Assembly: GCF_000613345.1 (NCBI RefSeq)
Contig: NZ_BAIS01000003.1
Span: forward strand, 36,069 to 100,068
Direction: 5' to 3'
Length of the DNA stretch: 64,000 bases
Source of the DNA: Prevotella disiens JCM 6334 = ATCC 29426
Lineage (GTDB): Bacteria; Bacteroidota; Bacteroidia; Bacteroidales; Bacteroidaceae
The notes beneath the pieces are model-generated. The model was not told the origin of the DNA. It did no database searches and saw only the letters and a list, made by a program, of their open reading frames with translations. Within the stretch, counting starts at the first letter, position 1, and each line of letters begins with the position of its first letter. Below, piece after piece: positions 18,330 through 28,489 of this stretch. Position numbers and translations under genes: made by a program.

Positions 18330-19144
18330 TGGATTTAATTCAAACAATTATTATTGCCATAGTTGAAGGTTTGACAGAGTTCTTGCCTGTATCGTCAACA
18401 GGGCACATGATTATTACGCAACACCTATTAGGCGTTGAGCAAGGCAATCCCTTTGTTCACGCTTTTACATTTATAATACAGTTTGGAGCAATCCTTTCTG
18501 TGGTTTGTTTGTATTGGAAAAAGTTTTTTTCATTTACAAAAGAAATGTGGAAACTCTATGGACTGCTGATAATTGGTGTGCTTCCTGCCGTTGTTGTGGG
18601 TTTAGCTGCAAAGAAAAGCGGACTCTTAGATTGGCTTTTAGACTCTATTTGGGTGGTAGCCATTACGCTTGTTTTGGGCGGAATCTTTATGCTTTTCTGC
18701 GACAAACTATTTAATCAAGGCAAAGAAGAAAACGAAGTTACACCTAAACGCGCCTTCTTTATAGGAATGTTTCAATGCCTTTCAGTTATCCCAGGTATGA
18801 GTCGTTCCATGTCAACCATTGTTGGTGGTATGGCAAACAAACTCACTCGCAAGAAAGCAGCCGAGTTTTCGTTCTTCCTTGCTGTGCCAACCATGGCTGG
18901 CGCAACCATTTTGGACGTTTACGATATGATGAAAGAAAACGTAAGTTGGGCAACTTCCGACAATCTTATGCTCTTAGGCGTAGGGTGTGTCATATCGTTT
19001 TTCGTGGCAATCTTAGCCATGAAATGGTTTGTTAGCTTCCTTACCAAATATGGTTTTAAAGCCTTTGGGTGGTACAGAATCATTGTTGGTGGTATTCTTT
19101 TAGCCATGTTGCTTTCTGGCGTATCGCTCAATATGGTTGATTAA
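18329..19144 (+). CDS. uppP: Undecaprenyl-diphosphatase UppP (BacA)
   Basis: A 271-residue polytopic protein. EGLTEFLPVSSTGHMII and PGMSRSMSTI are the two conserved active-site motifs of UppP. It dephosphorylates undecaprenyl diphosphate to regenerate the lipid carrier for peptidoglycan and O-antigen. Overproduction is linked to bacitracin tolerance in other bacteria. Translation is coupled to DUF3098 by the overlap at 18329. Confidence 0.93.
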   Translation: MDLIQTIIIAIVEGLTEFLPVSSTGHMIITQHLLGVEQGNPFVHAFTFIIQFGAILSVVCLYWKKFFSFTKEMWKLYGLLIIGVLPAVVVGLAAKKSGLLDWLLDSIWVVAITLVLGGIFMLFCDKLFNQGKEENEVTPKRAFFIGMFQCLSVIPGMSRSMSTIVGGMANKLTRKKAAEFSFFLAVPTMAGATILDVYDMMKENVSWATSDNLMLLGVGCVISFFVAILAMKWFVSFLTKYGFKAFGWYRIIVGGILLAMLLSGVSLNMVD

Positions 19145-19169
19145 TGTTTATTCTTTTAATAAAATCAGA

Positions 19170-19877
19170 ATGAATTTCAAAGAAGGAGTAATCATACCGA
19201 TTGACAAACCATACGGAATAACGAGTTTTAAGGCTTTGGCTCATGTGCGTTACCTTTGTTCTCAAGCGCAAGGAGGACGAGTAAAAATAGGGCATGCAGG
19301 CACACTCGACCCATTGGCAACAGGAGTCCTCATACTTGCAACGGGTAAGATGACCAAGCAAATAGAGAATTTGCAGACGCACACGAAGGAATATGTAGCC
19401 ACAATGCAGTTGGGAGCAACTACGCCAAGCTACGATATGGAACACGAAGAGAACGAAAAGTTCCCAACGGAGCATATCACTCGTGAACTCATTGAAGAGA
19501 AACTGCAACATTTTGTAGGCGATATTGAGCAAATACCCCCTACTTATAGTGCAGTAAAAGTGAATGGGCAACGAGCTTTTGATTATCGTCGCAGAGGCGA
19601 TGACGTGGTTTTGAAACCTAAAAAGATACGAATTGATGAAATAGAAATCATCAGTTTCGATGTAGAAAAAATGCAACTTACCATGCGAATTGTATGCGGT
19701 AAAGGTACATACATACGCGCTTTAGCACGCGATTTAGGGAGAACACTTAGCAGTGGAGCCTATCTTACAGCATTAAGACGCACAAAAGTTGGCGAAATTA
19801 AAGTAGAAAAATGTGTTAATTACGACCATTTTCAAGAATGGTTGAACCAACAGAACATAGAAAATATAGATAAATGA
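19170..19877 (+). CDS. truB: tRNA pseudouridine(55) synthase TruB
   Basis: About 235 residues from ATG 19170. [15 protein letters not shown] holds the catalytic Asp, and [14 protein letters not shown] is the conserved C-terminal motif. It makes pseudouridine 55 in the tRNA T-loop. An in-frame TTG at 19137 inside the uppP end would add eleven residues with no family similarity, so the ATG is preferred. It overlaps queA by ATGA. Confidence 0.92.
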   Translation: MNFKEGVIIPIDKPYGITSFKALAHVRYLCSQAQGGRVKIGHAGTLDPLATGVLILATGKMTKQIENLQTHTKEYVATMQLGATTPSYDMEHEENEKFPTEHITRELIEEKLQHFVGDIEQIPPTYSAVKVNGQRAFDYRRRGDDVVLKPKKIRIDEIEIISFDVEKMQLTMRIVCGKGTYIRALARDLGRTLSSGAYLTALRRTKVGEIKVEKCVNYDHFQEWLNQQNIENIDK

Positions 19878-21058
19878 AGCTTTCACAATTTAAATTCAAC
19901 TTACCTCAAGAGCAGGTAGCTTTGTATCCACATTCGTCTGAACGTGTGTTAAATCGTGCTGACGGAACAAGTCAAGTATTCAAAGTAACTCGCAGAGATG
20001 AAGCGCGGCTTATGGTTTTGCATAAAAAATCGGGAACGATTGATATGTATAACAAAGAAATAGAGGGTGACCCAACTGAGGAAGACTACATACGCTTTAA
20101 AGATGTTGTGAATTATTTTGATGAAGGCGATACTTTTATATTTAACGATACAAAGGTTTTTCCTGCACGTTTGTATGGTACGAAGGAAAAAACAGATGCC
20201 AAAATCGAAGTGTTCTTGTTGCGTGAACTCAATCAAGAGATGCGTTTATGGGACGTTTTGGTAGAACCAGCACGCAAAATTCGTATTGGTAACAAACTTT
20301 TCTTTGATGAATCAGGCTCAATGGTAGCTGAAGTTATCGACAATACAACTTCTCGTGGTCGCACGCTTCGTTTCCTTTATGACTGTCCGCACGAGGAGTT
20401 TAAGAAAGAACTCTATGCTTTGGGCGAAGCTCCATTGCCCCGTTACATCATAGATAATCGTGAAAAAGAAGCAGGAGAAGACTTTGCTCACGCTGATGCA
20501 GACGATTTAGAGAATTTCCAATCGGTCTTTGCAGCACATGAAGGTGCTGTTACTGCCCCTGGAACCAACCTTCATTTCTCAGAACATTTAATGAAAATGA
20601 TGGAAATAAAAGGCATACAGTCGGCTTTTATTACGTTGCATTGTGGCTTAGGCAATTTCCATGATATTGAGGTGGAAGACCTTACAAAGCACAAAATGGA
20701 CTCAGAGGAAATGCACATTAATGCTGATGCTTGCAAAATTGTTAATGAAGCAAAACTTGCTAATCATCGTGTTTGTGCCATTGGAGCAAGTGTTGTTAAG
20801 GCAACGGAAACTGCTGTGGGGACAGACGGAATGTTGAAAGAATATGATGGATGGACAAATAAGTTTATTTTCCCTCCATACGATTTCGGATTGGCTAACT
20901 CAATGTTGGTGAATTTCTATCACCCTTATTCTACTTTATTAATGGAAACTGCTGCTTTTGGTGGTTACGACCTTGTTATGGAGGCTTACGATAAGGCTGT
21001 TAAGGGTGGCTATCAGTTTGGTTGCTTTGGCGATGCACTTTTAATTTTGAACGATTAA
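19874..21058 (+). CDS. queA: S-adenosylmethionine:tRNA ribosyltransferase-isomerase QueA
   Basis: 394 residues. [13 protein letters not shown], the segment ending APLPRYI, and [10 protein letters not shown] are QueA family motifs. It transfers the ribosyl of SAM to preQ1 in tRNA to make epoxyqueuosine. It is longer than the roughly 350 residues usual in Proteobacteria because of insertions common in Bacteroidota. Translation is coupled to truB. Confidence 0.92.
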   Translation: MKLSQFKFNLPQEQVALYPHSSERVLNRADGTSQVFKVTRRDEARLMVLHKKSGTIDMYNKEIEGDPTEEDYIRFKDVVNYFDEGDTFIFNDTKVFPARLYGTKEKTDAKIEVFLLRELNQEMRLWDVLVEPARKIRIGNKLFFDESGSMVAEVIDNTTSRGRTLRFLYDCPHEEFKKELYALGEAPLPRYIIDNREKEAGEDFAHADADDLENFQSVFAAHEGAVTAPGTNLHFSEHLMKMMEIKGIQSAFITLHCGLGNFHDIEVEDLTKHKMDSEEMHINADACKIVNEAKLANHRVCAIGASVVKATETAVGTDGMLKEYDGWTNKFIFPPYDFGLANSMLVNFYHPYSTLLMETAAFGGYDLVMEAYDKAVKGGYQFGCFGDALLILND

Positions 21059-21094
21059 TTTGGGATTAGCAATTTAAAATAGACTGAATAGAGA

Positions 21095-21505
21095 ATGTCG
21101 CACATCGTTTATCTTGGTTTAGGTTCTAATCTTGGCAACCGAAAAGCAATACTGAATGAAGCCATTGCTCTTATTTTTGAAAGGGTAGGGGAGGTTATTC
21201 GGCAGTCTTCGTTTTTAGAAACCAAACCTTGGGGCTTTGAAAGTCCTAACCAATTTCTCAATGCGTGTCTTTGTGTGAATACGGAACTTGCTCCTCGCCA
21301 GCTTTTGGAAACTACGCAAGCCGTAGAAAAGGAAATGGGAAGAGCACACAAAACAGTTAATAGAAAATATCAAGACCGCATTATTGATATTGATATTCTG
21401 ATGATTGATGACTTGAAAATAGATGAACCAGACTTCAAAGTTCCTCACCCCCTAATGAAAGAACGCGACTTTGTAATGATTCCTTTAAAGGAAATTATGC
21501 CGTAA
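21095..21505 (+). CDS. folK: 2-amino-4-hydroxy-6-hydroxymethyldihydropteridine pyrophosphokinase FolK
   Basis: 136 residues. LGLGSNLGNR at the start, then KPWGFESPNQFLN, and the HPPK signature RYQDRIIDIDIL-like segment (QDRIIDIDILM) with the PHPLMKERDFV end. It pyrophosphorylates the pterin before dihydropteroate synthesis in the folate pathway. It is the last gene of the operon, before a terminator. Confidence 0.92.
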   Translation: MSHIVYLGLGSNLGNRKAILNEAIALIFERVGEVIRQSSFLETKPWGFESPNQFLNACLCVNTELAPRQLLETTQAVEKEMGRAHKTVNRKYQDRIIDIDILMIDDLKIDEPDFKVPHPLMKERDFVMIPLKEIMP

Positions 21506-21531
21506 ACGATTATTTTTTTTCACATTAATAT

Positions 21532-21559
21532 AATAAGGTTCGCAAAAGCGAGCCTTATT
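21532..21559. terminator. Bidirectional terminator between folK and the WG-repeat gene
   Basis: A 12-bp stem (21532-21543 with 21548-21559, one GU pair) around an AAAA loop. It has an A-rich left arm and a T-rich right arm. Confidence 0.8.
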
Positions 21560-21575
21560 TGTTATTTACCCATTG

Positions 21576-22946
21576 TTACCTTTTTATTTCCTTCAAGTTG
21601 CAATCTAATTCAGGATTGTTTCTGCTTATGTCCATAATTTGGAAAGAATCACTGTAAGCAATAATAGGGTGAGGAATCATACCATAGATGATTTCGTTCT
21701 TTAAATTGATGATACCATATTGGTTATCTTTCTTTACAACAAACTTATTACCACACGAAGGGTACAGCGGCTCGTCGTATATGCATGGAATAAACACCTT
21801 GTCGTTTTTGTCAACAAGACCATATTTGCCATTCAGACTTACTGTAAAAAGACTGTCTTCGGTCGATTCTGAAATGTCTTCGTATTTAAAAGGAAAAACC
21901 AACTCAAGCGTTACCTTATTCAAAAAGGCAGCTTTCCCACCTTTCTTAATTAAGGCATACGGACCGCTTGATTCTCTTATATAGTCGAAATGCAGCGAAT
22001 GAAAAATGCTGTTGTCTTTCAGTGAGTAAAGCATATACCCCTCTTCGTCTTCCAAAACAATATGGTTGCTTATGTAAATGTTGGCAAACGATTTATACTT
22101 AAGTGGAACTAAAACATCATTTGAAAGACTTATTATACCATAGAGCGAGTTTTGTTGCACAACAAGATAGTCAGTTCTGCCGCTCGATATATTGTAGTAT
22201 GGAGTCATACTTTCGTATTGTGGTTTTATCTGTACATTGCCTTCAATGTCTAACAAACCGATTTTTCCGTTCTTATCTTCAAATATAAAATAATTTATTC
22301 TCTTAGATTCACCGTTTTGTTTTATCCAGTTGGTTATCTTGTCTTTTATTGTAATGCCTTTTATCAGTGTCTGTTTATGCTTCATCAGATAGCCTTTTTC
22401 GTTACCTCTTATGAAGATTTGGTGTTGGTCAGCATACTTTACTTCATCGTATTCTGGCTGTATCATACAGTCGCCTTTAGCATTGAACATTCCATATTTG
22501 CCCTTTTCTTTCACAACAAAGTCGGGGTCTAAGTTCCAATCTCTGTACAAATAGATAATTTCATCATACTTTGCAGGCAGCACTTTCTTTCCATCAAAGG
22601 TGTAAATGCCTTGTTGTCCATTCAGAAAAACCTTCCAAAAGAAATTGCCAAAAGCCTCCATTCTGTCGTATTTCATTGGTATTACTTCCTTCCCCTTGCT
22701 GCTGTAAACTCCTTTCAGTTTGTTTTTAGTAACGATAAACAAGTTGCTTTGTATGCGTTTAATGCTGTCAAGACCATTTAAAAGCCTTTTGCCTTCCGAT
22801 GTGTAAAGCGCAAGTTTCCCTGTTTTATCATCTTTTTTAATGTTCCAACCTTCGTCCGCTGCTGCTACCGCTACTGCTACTTGCGCCTTTGCACCAATGC
22901 AGCACAGCAGGAAAAGCGTGTAAAATATTGTTTTTAGAGTCTTCAT
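21576..22946 (-). CDS. Secreted WG-repeat protein
   Basis: About 456 residues from the ATG complementary to 22944-22946. Starting here gives a proper signal peptide (KTIFYTLFLLCCIGAKAQ), which the longer reading would bury. The body is about eight WG/KWG-type repeats of the pattern KYG-(hydrophobic)-D-x-G-x-x-(V/I)-x-P-x-YD: GQQGIYTFDGKKVLPAKYDE, KYGMFNAKGDCMIQPEYDE, KYGLVDKNDKVFIPCIYDE. Such repeats form beta-propeller-like or solenoid surfaces with unknown ligands. A TATCTTTGC box lies at 22982-22990. Confidence 0.8.
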   Translation of the reverse strand: MKTLKTIFYTLFLLCCIGAKAQVAVAVAAADEGWNIKKDDKTGKLALYTSEGKRLLNGLDSIKRIQSNLFIVTKNKLKGVYSSKGKEVIPMKYDRMEAFGNFFWKVFLNGQQGIYTFDGKKVLPAKYDEIIYLYRDWNLDPDFVVKEKGKYGMFNAKGDCMIQPEYDEVKYADQHQIFIRGNEKGYLMKHKQTLIKGITIKDKITNWIKQNGESKRINYFIFEDKNGKIGLLDIEGNVQIKPQYESMTPYYNISSGRTDYLVVQQNSLYGIISLSNDVLVPLKYKSFANIYISNHIVLEDEEGYMLYSLKDNSIFHSLHFDYIRESSGPYALIKKGGKAAFLNKVTLELVFPFKYEDISESTEDSLFTVSLNGKYGLVDKNDKVFIPCIYDEPLYPSCGNKFVVKKDNQYGIINLKNEIIYGMIPHPIIAYSDSFQIMDISRNNPELDCNLKEIKR

Positions 22947-23030
22947 TTTATGTAAAATAGTCTGTCTGATTGTTTCAAAATGCAAAGATAACAATAAAAT
23001 ATCAAAGCTCTGCACCCTTATATAACTAAC

Positions 23031-23063
23031 AAGAGAATGTATCTGAAATAGATACATTCTCTT
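23031..23063. terminator. Terminator downstream of dps
   Basis: A perfect 14-bp inverted repeat (23031-23044 with 23050-23063) with loop GAAAT, located 27 bp after the dps stop codon. It lacks a strong T run on the minus strand. Confidence 0.65.
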
Positions 23064-23089
23064 GAAAATTTAATCTTTATGGCTGATGC

Positions 23090-23599
23090 TTACTTGCTCT
23101 CGCAACCACATTCGTTCTTATGGTGGTGTTCAGCGAAAGCGAGGAGCATCCAAACAGTCTTTTCCTGTGCTGCAATGTAGCCCGTCATAAGGTCGGCAGT
23201 TACATCGTCGTTTGCTTCGCCTGCCAATTCGATGAGCGCACGCTCTTGTGCAATGAGGTTCTTAAAGTAGCCCATGATATACTCAATAGCCTCGCCAGAA
23301 CATTCCGTTTTGTCAAGTTCTTTGATAGTTGAAACCTTCAAATATTCGCTGAACTTGCTTTCAGGAGTTCCGCCCAATTGAAGAATGCGCTCTGCAATTT
23401 CATCAATTTGCAGTGCTGCTGCGTTGTACATTTCTTCGTATTTTGCGTGCATGATAAAGAAACCATGTCCCTTAACATTCCAGTGCAAGTTGCGAAGGTT
23501 GGTGTAATATATTTGGAAGTCTGCCAAAAGTTGTGCCAATCCTTCTCTAACCTTACTTACTTTGTTTTCGTCTAAACCGATAAAATCTAAATTCTTCAT
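23090..23599 (-). CDS. dps: Dps-family DNA-binding/ferritin-like protein
   Basis: 169 residues. NLHWNVKGHGFFIMHAKYEE and DEIAERILQLGG give the Dps ferroxidase ligands (His, Asp, Glu) contributed by two subunits. Dps dodecamers oxidise Fe(II) with peroxide and protect DNA. The tail, HHHKNECGCESK, is unusual in carrying a His cluster and two Cys and may bind metal. A minus-strand TATCTTTGC box is at 23641-23649. Confidence 0.88.
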   Translation of the reverse strand: MKNLDFIGLDENKVSKVREGLAQLLADFQIYYTNLRNLHWNVKGHGFFIMHAKYEEMYNAAALQIDEIAERILQLGGTPESKFSEYLKVSTIKELDKTECSGEAIEYIMGYFKNLIAQERALIELAGEANDDVTADLMTGYIAAQEKTVWMLLAFAEHHHKNECGCESK

Positions 23600-23848
23600 A
23601 ATCTTTATATTTTAAATTGTTATTTTTTTTGTTTTCTGTTGCAAAGATAGACTATATTTCTGTCCCCTCCAATCGGTTTTGTCTATATATTTATAGATTT
23701 AATCAATATCGTTGCTTAAACTAATGAATGCAAATGAGTTATGCAAGATAATAAAAAGTGTGTTCCTCTGTGTTTTTTCTTTTGAAAAAAAGTAATTGGT
23801 GGTAAAGACGATTTTAGTTGTCCTATTTTCTTCGTCTGTAGCGTGCCA

Positions 23849-23914
23849 TTTTAAAAGTGCCTATTTTGAACCGCAAAATAGGCTCTTTTTGATGTTGAAA
23901 CCTATTGTTTTGCT
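23849..23914 (-). repeat. 22-bp-period array c (3 units, reverse orientation)
   Basis: On the minus strand the units are 23893-23914, 23871-23892 and 23849-23870, with 7-mers CAATAGG, GAGCCTA and TAGGCAC. The first unit ends TTTC instead of TTTT. The array lies between dps and the YfhO-type gene. I see nothing else definite in the 23600-24007 gap apart from the dps promoter. Confidence 0.8.
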
Positions 23915-24007
23915 TTTCCAACTTACTATCCGTGTACAAGAAAGCCTTCAAAATCGGCTTGTAGTAGCACGAATTTGAAGGCTTTCGTTGTGGATTGATG
24001 CGTTAAA

Positions 24008-26521
24008 CTATGCTTGTTGAGCCTTTTTCTTCTTCCATTCCATGAATCCACCACCGAGAATAGCAAGAAGAAGAATGAACAAAGCTATATAGGCTATCGT
24101 TTCTGTTGTTGAAATGCTCGTTGGGTGGAAATCTAATACCACTTCGTGTTTACCTGCTTTCACATTCAAAGCACGGAGAATATAGTTCACACGACCGAGT
24201 TCAGCAGGTTGTCCGTCAATGGTAGCTGTCCAACCTGGATAGTAAATTTCAGAGAAAACCACTACGCCACCTTTCTTTGAATTAATGGTATAAGTCAGAT
24301 TATTAGGCGCATATTTGGTCAGTTGAACCATTGATGTAGAGTCGTTTTGCTGAGTTTTACCCAATACTGACTCGAATTTCTTGTCGGCTACAGCCTCGTG
24401 GCTTACGTCTATTTTGCCAACTTCTGCATACTCTGCATTAGCATCGGCAACATAAACGAGCTTATCAACAAACCAACCATTGCCTTGTGCGTATGGGTTT
24501 TGAATTTCAGTTGTAGCTTCTCCTTGCAATGGAACAATGAAATACTTGGCATTCAACATATTCAAAACTGGGAAGATTTTGCGCCCGTCCACTGCTGCCA
24601 TGTTGCCTCCCTTGGTGGCAATGGCTTGCATTCCTGCTTGCATTTCAGGGGCTACATACTTCTCTATCATCTCTTGGTAACGGCGGAGTTTCGCTGGGTG
24701 ATAGCCACCAATGCTCTTATGGAAGTACGAAGTATTATTTTCATTGAATGCACCCGATGCAAAATTGAGTACACGATAAGACAAAGCCTTGTCTTTCAAG
24801 ATTGCAATATCGGCTGCTGTGGCTTGTTGCGGTGTGTCGCGCTCGCTCTTTGGTACAAACATATCGTCGTTCAAGTAGCGTTTATCCACTTGCCAAAGGT
24901 CGATTAAACAGAGTGCCGACAAACCAAGAATAAGGTATAAAGGCTTAATTTTCTGTCCTTTGTAGAAATAAAGTAGGGCAACACCAACAAGAATGATAAG
25001 GATTGAACGCCACGCATCACTGCTTACCATGGCTGCACGCATATTGGCAACATTAGAAAGCATCATGTTTTGAACATCAGGCGTCATGCCTTGAATGCCT
25101 GAAAGCATCGCACGCTCTTGGTCAGAAATGAAAGGCGACATCATGCTTGGCATGAGTGCCATGATGAGCGCCAATCCAACGGTGAGCGCAAGCGATATGC
25201 CAATGGCTTTCTTTTGCTTAGAAAGTAGTTCGGGTTCTTCGACAATGCGCTTCAAAGCAAGGATTGCCAACAAAGGAATTGTAAATTCAGCTATGACCAA
25301 TATGCTGGCAACCGTGCGAAACTTGGCATACATTGGCACATAATCTAAGAAGAAGTTGGTAAAGCCCATGAAATTATGACCCCATGAAAGCAATACCGAG
25401 AGGATTGTTGCGCCCAACAAAGCCCATTTCAGTGGACCTTTCACAATGAACCAACTCAATACAAAGAGGAAGAAGACGAAAGCACCCACATAAACAGGAC
25501 CGCTCGTCCCAGGTTGTGTTCCAAAGTATTGAGGCATAGCATCGTAGAGTTGTGGAAGCGAAGATTGTACTTCTGGATTAGCCTCTTTCATTGCCGTTTC
25601 GTTCTGACTTAACGGAACACTCGCACCACCTTTAGCGTTTGGAACAAGCAAAGTAAGGGTTTCGTCTATGCCGTAACTCCATTGTGTAATGTAGTCGCGG
25701 TCGAGTCCAGAGTTGGTTTGATTGGCACTATTGGCTTTGGTCAATTCGCTTTTCCCACGCATACTTTCCTTTTGATACTCCCATGTGTGGTAAAGATTGG
25801 AAATATTGATAGCAATAGCAATCAATCCAGCTGCTAAAAGTACACCCGAAGCTTTTAGGAAGTGGGCAATTCGTTGTTCTTTAATGGCTTGCACAAGGTA
25901 GGCTATGATGATGAAAAGAACAATGAACAGGTAGTAATAAGTCATTTGCACGTGGTTGGCTTTTATCTCAAAGGCTGCAAAAAGTGCGGTTATAATAAAT
26001 CCCCATAGATATTTGCCCCGATAAGCTAAGACGACACCGCCTATCATTGGAGGTAAATAAGCCAAAGCCATGACTTTCCACAAGTGTCCTGCGGCGATAA
26101 TGATAAGGAAATAAGAAGAAAAAGCCCATATAATACTGCCCAATGCTGCCAACGATTGGCGGAAATTGAACGCACGAAGCATGATATAGAAGCCTAAAAG
26201 ATAGGCGAAAATGAACCAAACATAGTCGGGAAGCCAAAGATGATAGGCTGACATAACGGCAGAAAGTCCGTCGGTAGAATTGTAAGACGGTGCAATCTGA
26301 TAGGTAGGCATTCCGCTAAACACCGAGTTTGTCCAACGACTTACTTCACCTGTTTGAGTTTCATACTGTGAAAGTTCTTGTCCTAAGCCTACACTGGCTT
26401 GCGAATCGTGGCGAAAAAGTATTTTGCCTTGCGATACAGGAACAAAGAAATAAGCAAAAGAGATTACTGCAAAAAGGGCGATGACAATGGCATCGGGCAG
26501 ACATTTCTTCAAAGTATTCAT
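24008..26521 (-). CDS. YfhO-family integral membrane protein
   Basis: About 837 residues from the ATG complementary to 26519-26521. Twelve or more hydrophobic segments are followed by a periplasmic C-terminal part containing FSEIYYPGWTATIDGQP and KAGKHEVVLDFHP, the hallmark of YfhO. A final helix precedes a Lys-rich tail. In Firmicutes YfhO-type proteins act in glycosylating lipoteichoic acid. The role in Bacteroidota is not known, and a GT-C-like glycosyltransferase is the best inference. A TATCTTTGC box at 26555-26563 is the likely promoter. Confidence 0.82.
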   Translation of the reverse strand: MNTLKKCLPDAIVIALFAVISFAYFFVPVSQGKILFRHDSQASVGLGQELSQYETQTGEVSRWTNSVFSGMPTYQIAPSYNSTDGLSAVMSAYHLWLPDYVWFIFAYLLGFYIMLRAFNFRQSLAALGSIIWAFSSYFLIIIAAGHLWKVMALAYLPPMIGGVVLAYRGKYLWGFIITALFAAFEIKANHVQMTYYYLFIVLFIIIAYLVQAIKEQRIAHFLKASGVLLAAGLIAIAINISNLYHTWEYQKESMRGKSELTKANSANQTNSGLDRDYITQWSYGIDETLTLLVPNAKGGASVPLSQNETAMKEANPEVQSSLPQLYDAMPQYFGTQPGTSGPVYVGAFVFFLFVLSWFIVKGPLKWALLGATILSVLLSWGHNFMGFTNFFLDYVPMYAKFRTVASILVIAEFTIPLLAILALKRIVEEPELLSKQKKAIGISLALTVGLALIMALMPSMMSPFISDQERAMLSGIQGMTPDVQNMMLSNVANMRAAMVSSDAWRSILIILVGVALLYFYKGQKIKPLYLILGLSALCLIDLWQVDKRYLNDDMFVPKSERDTPQQATAADIAILKDKALSYRVLNFASGAFNENNTSYFHKSIGGYHPAKLRRYQEMIEKYVAPEMQAGMQAIATKGGNMAAVDGRKIFPVLNMLNAKYFIVPLQGEATTEIQNPYAQGNGWFVDKLVYVADANAEYAEVGKIDVSHEAVADKKFESVLGKTQQNDSTSMVQLTKYAPNNLTYTINSKKGGVVVFSEIYYPGWTATIDGQPAELGRVNYILRALNVKAGKHEVVLDFHPTSISTTETIAYIALFILLLAILGGGFMEWKKKKAQQA

Positions 26522-26606
26522 ATATTTAATGTTTAAATCTTCTGTGATATGCGTGCAAAGATACAAAAAACTCATAACTTACAACTCCCTACTTGCAACT
26601 TTTTAG

Positions 26607-26614
26607 TACCTTTG
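26607..26614 (+). promoter_or_regulatory. -7 box abutting the mtnN start codon
   Basis: TACCTTTG ends four bases before ATG 26619, so a transcript from it would be leaderless or nearly so. No clear -33 TTTG is seen at the expected distance. Confidence 0.4.
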
Positions 26615-26618
26615 CGGC

Positions 26619-27317
26619 ATGAAAATAGGAATAATAGTTGCAATGGATAAGGAGTTCGTACAACTCAAATCCATTCTTGAAGAAACAATAACAGAAAGCC
26701 GTAACCACAAAAAGTTTGTCGTTGGACGAATTGCTAATAAGGAAATCGTGTTGCAAAAGTGTGGCATTGGCAAGGTAAATTCAGCCATTGGCGCAGTAGA
26801 AATGATAAATAATTACCACCCCGACCTTGTTATTTCGAGTGGTTGTGCAGGTGGAGCAGACACAACATTGAATGTTATGGACGTGGTTGTGGCTTCAGAA
26901 TGTGTTTATCATGACGTTTCTTGTGGCAGCGAGGCAGCAAAAGGGCAAGTAATAGGTATGCCTGCTCGCTATGTTTGTCCACAAGAATTGGTTGAAAAGG
27001 CTTTGTCGTTGAACGAAAATCAAGGCGAAAACGCACTCACTATCAAGGCTGGACTAACCGTTAGTGGTGATTATTTCGTTACATCGAAAGAGAAAATGCA
27101 GTCGATTATGAACGATTTTCCAGAAGCTACTGCCGTAGATATGGAGAGTTGTTCCATTGCTCAAGTATGCTATATCTATCATGTTCCGTTTGTTTCCTTC
27201 CGTGTCATCAGCGATATTCCGCTCAAAGATACCGATGCAAGCATGTATTACGACTTCTGGAACAAAGTAGCTGAGGGAAGTTTCGAGGTTACAAAACACT
27301 TTATCAACACACTTTAA
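26619..27317 (+). CDS. mtnN: 5'-methylthioadenosine/S-adenosylhomocysteine nucleosidase
   Basis: 232 residues. It starts MKIGIIVAMDKEF exactly as the family does. SSGCAGG and the VDMESCSIAQV segment hold the purine and ribose contacts, and RVISDI carries the catalytic Asp. It cleaves methylthioadenosine and S-adenosylhomocysteine. Eleven bases separate it from luxS, so S-ribosylhomocysteine passes straight to the next enzyme. Confidence 0.93.
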   Translation: MKIGIIVAMDKEFVQLKSILEETITESRNHKKFVVGRIANKEIVLQKCGIGKVNSAIGAVEMINNYHPDLVISSGCAGGADTTLNVMDVVVASECVYHDVSCGSEAAKGQVIGMPARYVCPQELVEKALSLNENQGENALTIKAGLTVSGDYFVTSKEKMQSIMNDFPEATAVDMESCSIAQVCYIYHVPFVSFRVISDIPLKDTDASMYYDFWNKVAEGSFEVTKHFINTL

Positions 27318-27328
27318 ACTCTGAAAAC

Positions 27329-27811
27329 ATGGATAAAATACCTTCATTCACCATTGACCACGAACGTTTATTGCGTGGAATTTATGTCAGTAGACAGGAC
27401 AAAGTAGGCAACGAAACCATTACTACTTTCGATATTCGTATGAAAGAACCAAACCGTGAGCCTGCTCTTCACGTTGGAGCAATACACGCTATGGAGCATT
27501 TAGCAGCCACTTACCTAAGAAACGATACAGAATGGAAAGACCGTATCATCTATTGGGGACCAATGGGCTGTCTTACGGGCAACTATTTAATACTAAAGGG
27601 CGACTTAAAATCATCGGATATTGTAGACCTTATGCGTCGCACTTTCGAATTTGTAGCTTCGTTTGAAGGCGAAATACCAGGTGCAGCACCAAAGGATTGT
27701 GGCAACTATTTACTTCACGACCTACCAATGGCACGCTGGGAAAGCCGCAAATTTGTAGACGAAGTGTTGAATAAAATCACAGAAAAGAACCTGATTTATC
27801 CAACTTTGTAA
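27329..27811 (+). CDS. luxS: S-ribosylhomocysteine lyase LuxS
   Basis: 160 residues. HVGAIHAMEHLAATYLRN contains the HxxEH zinc site, and GPMGCLTG has the catalytic Cys. It converts S-ribosylhomocysteine to homocysteine and DPD, the AI-2 precursor. It is in an operon with mtnN and is the last chromosomal gene before the mobile element. Confidence 0.95.
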   Translation: MDKIPSFTIDHERLLRGIYVSRQDKVGNETITTFDIRMKEPNREPALHVGAIHAMEHLAATYLRNDTEWKDRIIYWGPMGCLTGNYLILKGDLKSSDIVDLMRRTFEFVASFEGEIPGAAPKDCGNYLLHDLPMARWESRKFVDEVLNKITEKNLIYPTL

Positions 27812-27999
27812 GTTGTTGGAAACATTATATTGTACGTTTCTAAGAAAATATAATTGCGAATTAGATAAAATGTCCTCCGTAATTTTTTGGTCTCGGGCTA
27901 TCTAGCTGAGAAGCAATAGGTTACCGTTTGGGTGAATGTGGATAGGTAACGATTTAGAAATGAGCGGAATGCTTTAAGGCACACTGTTTTGAATAACCA

Positions 28000-28060
28000 A
28001 AGAACGCTCACTATTATCACTTGCAAAGGTACAGATTTGCGAGGGAAAGTGAGCGTTCTT
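28000..28060 (-). repeat. Left-end hairpin, copy 1, enclosing a -7 box
   Basis: 13-bp arms (28000-28012 and 28048-28060, AAGAACGCTCACT) are perfect inverted copies. The loop contains TACCTTTGC on the minus strand (28023-28031). The structure sits just downstream of the relaxase remnant and may act as its terminator, with a promoter pointing out of the element. Confidence 0.6.
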
Positions 28061-28132
28061 GTGTAATTTTCTTCTTGAAAAGTTTTGTCGGGACTGAAAT
28101 ACAACGATGAAAGAGAAAGAGGATTTTCGGTT

Positions 28133-28435
28133 TTACAACCGATGTGAGCGTTTACGGTTGATAAGCTGTTTCCATTTTTGCTCGCACCAATCGGCAATGG
28201 GAAGTCCGTTGATGGTCAAACGCAATCGCTTCTTCTCGTCTTTGATAATACGGATTTCGCAGTCCTCTTCCGTAAACTCTCTCTTGTATAATCCCGAATA
28301 GGCTTTTGCCGTGCCACGCTGGGAAGTTTCCGTGCGATACATCTCCGCTATTCTGTCGTCAGAAAAATCCATCTTTTGGAGCATCAGACGGATATTCAAA
28401 AGCTGGTAGAAGCTGGAAAAGCCACTTTGTCCCAA
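28133..28435 (-). pseudogene. Truncated MobV relaxase C-terminus (duplicate)
   Basis: About 100 residues align with the end of the intact relaxase at 30126: FYQLLNIRLMLQKMDFSDD here against FYQLLNIRLMLRKMNFSDD there, both ending GLPIADWCE.KWKQL.NR.RS.RL. Similarity stops near 28440. The relaxase catalytic domain is absent, so it is non-functional. The divergence means this is not a recent copy but the remnant of a related element. Confidence 0.8.
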
Positions 28436-28489
28436 TCTACAATAGTTTTATAGAATAGAAATTCTGCCAAAATGTCACCTCTTTAATTC

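Noticed and set aside
24398..24907. 169-codon rightward frame
   Set aside because: Antisense to the YfhO-type gene, with no start signal or family likeness.
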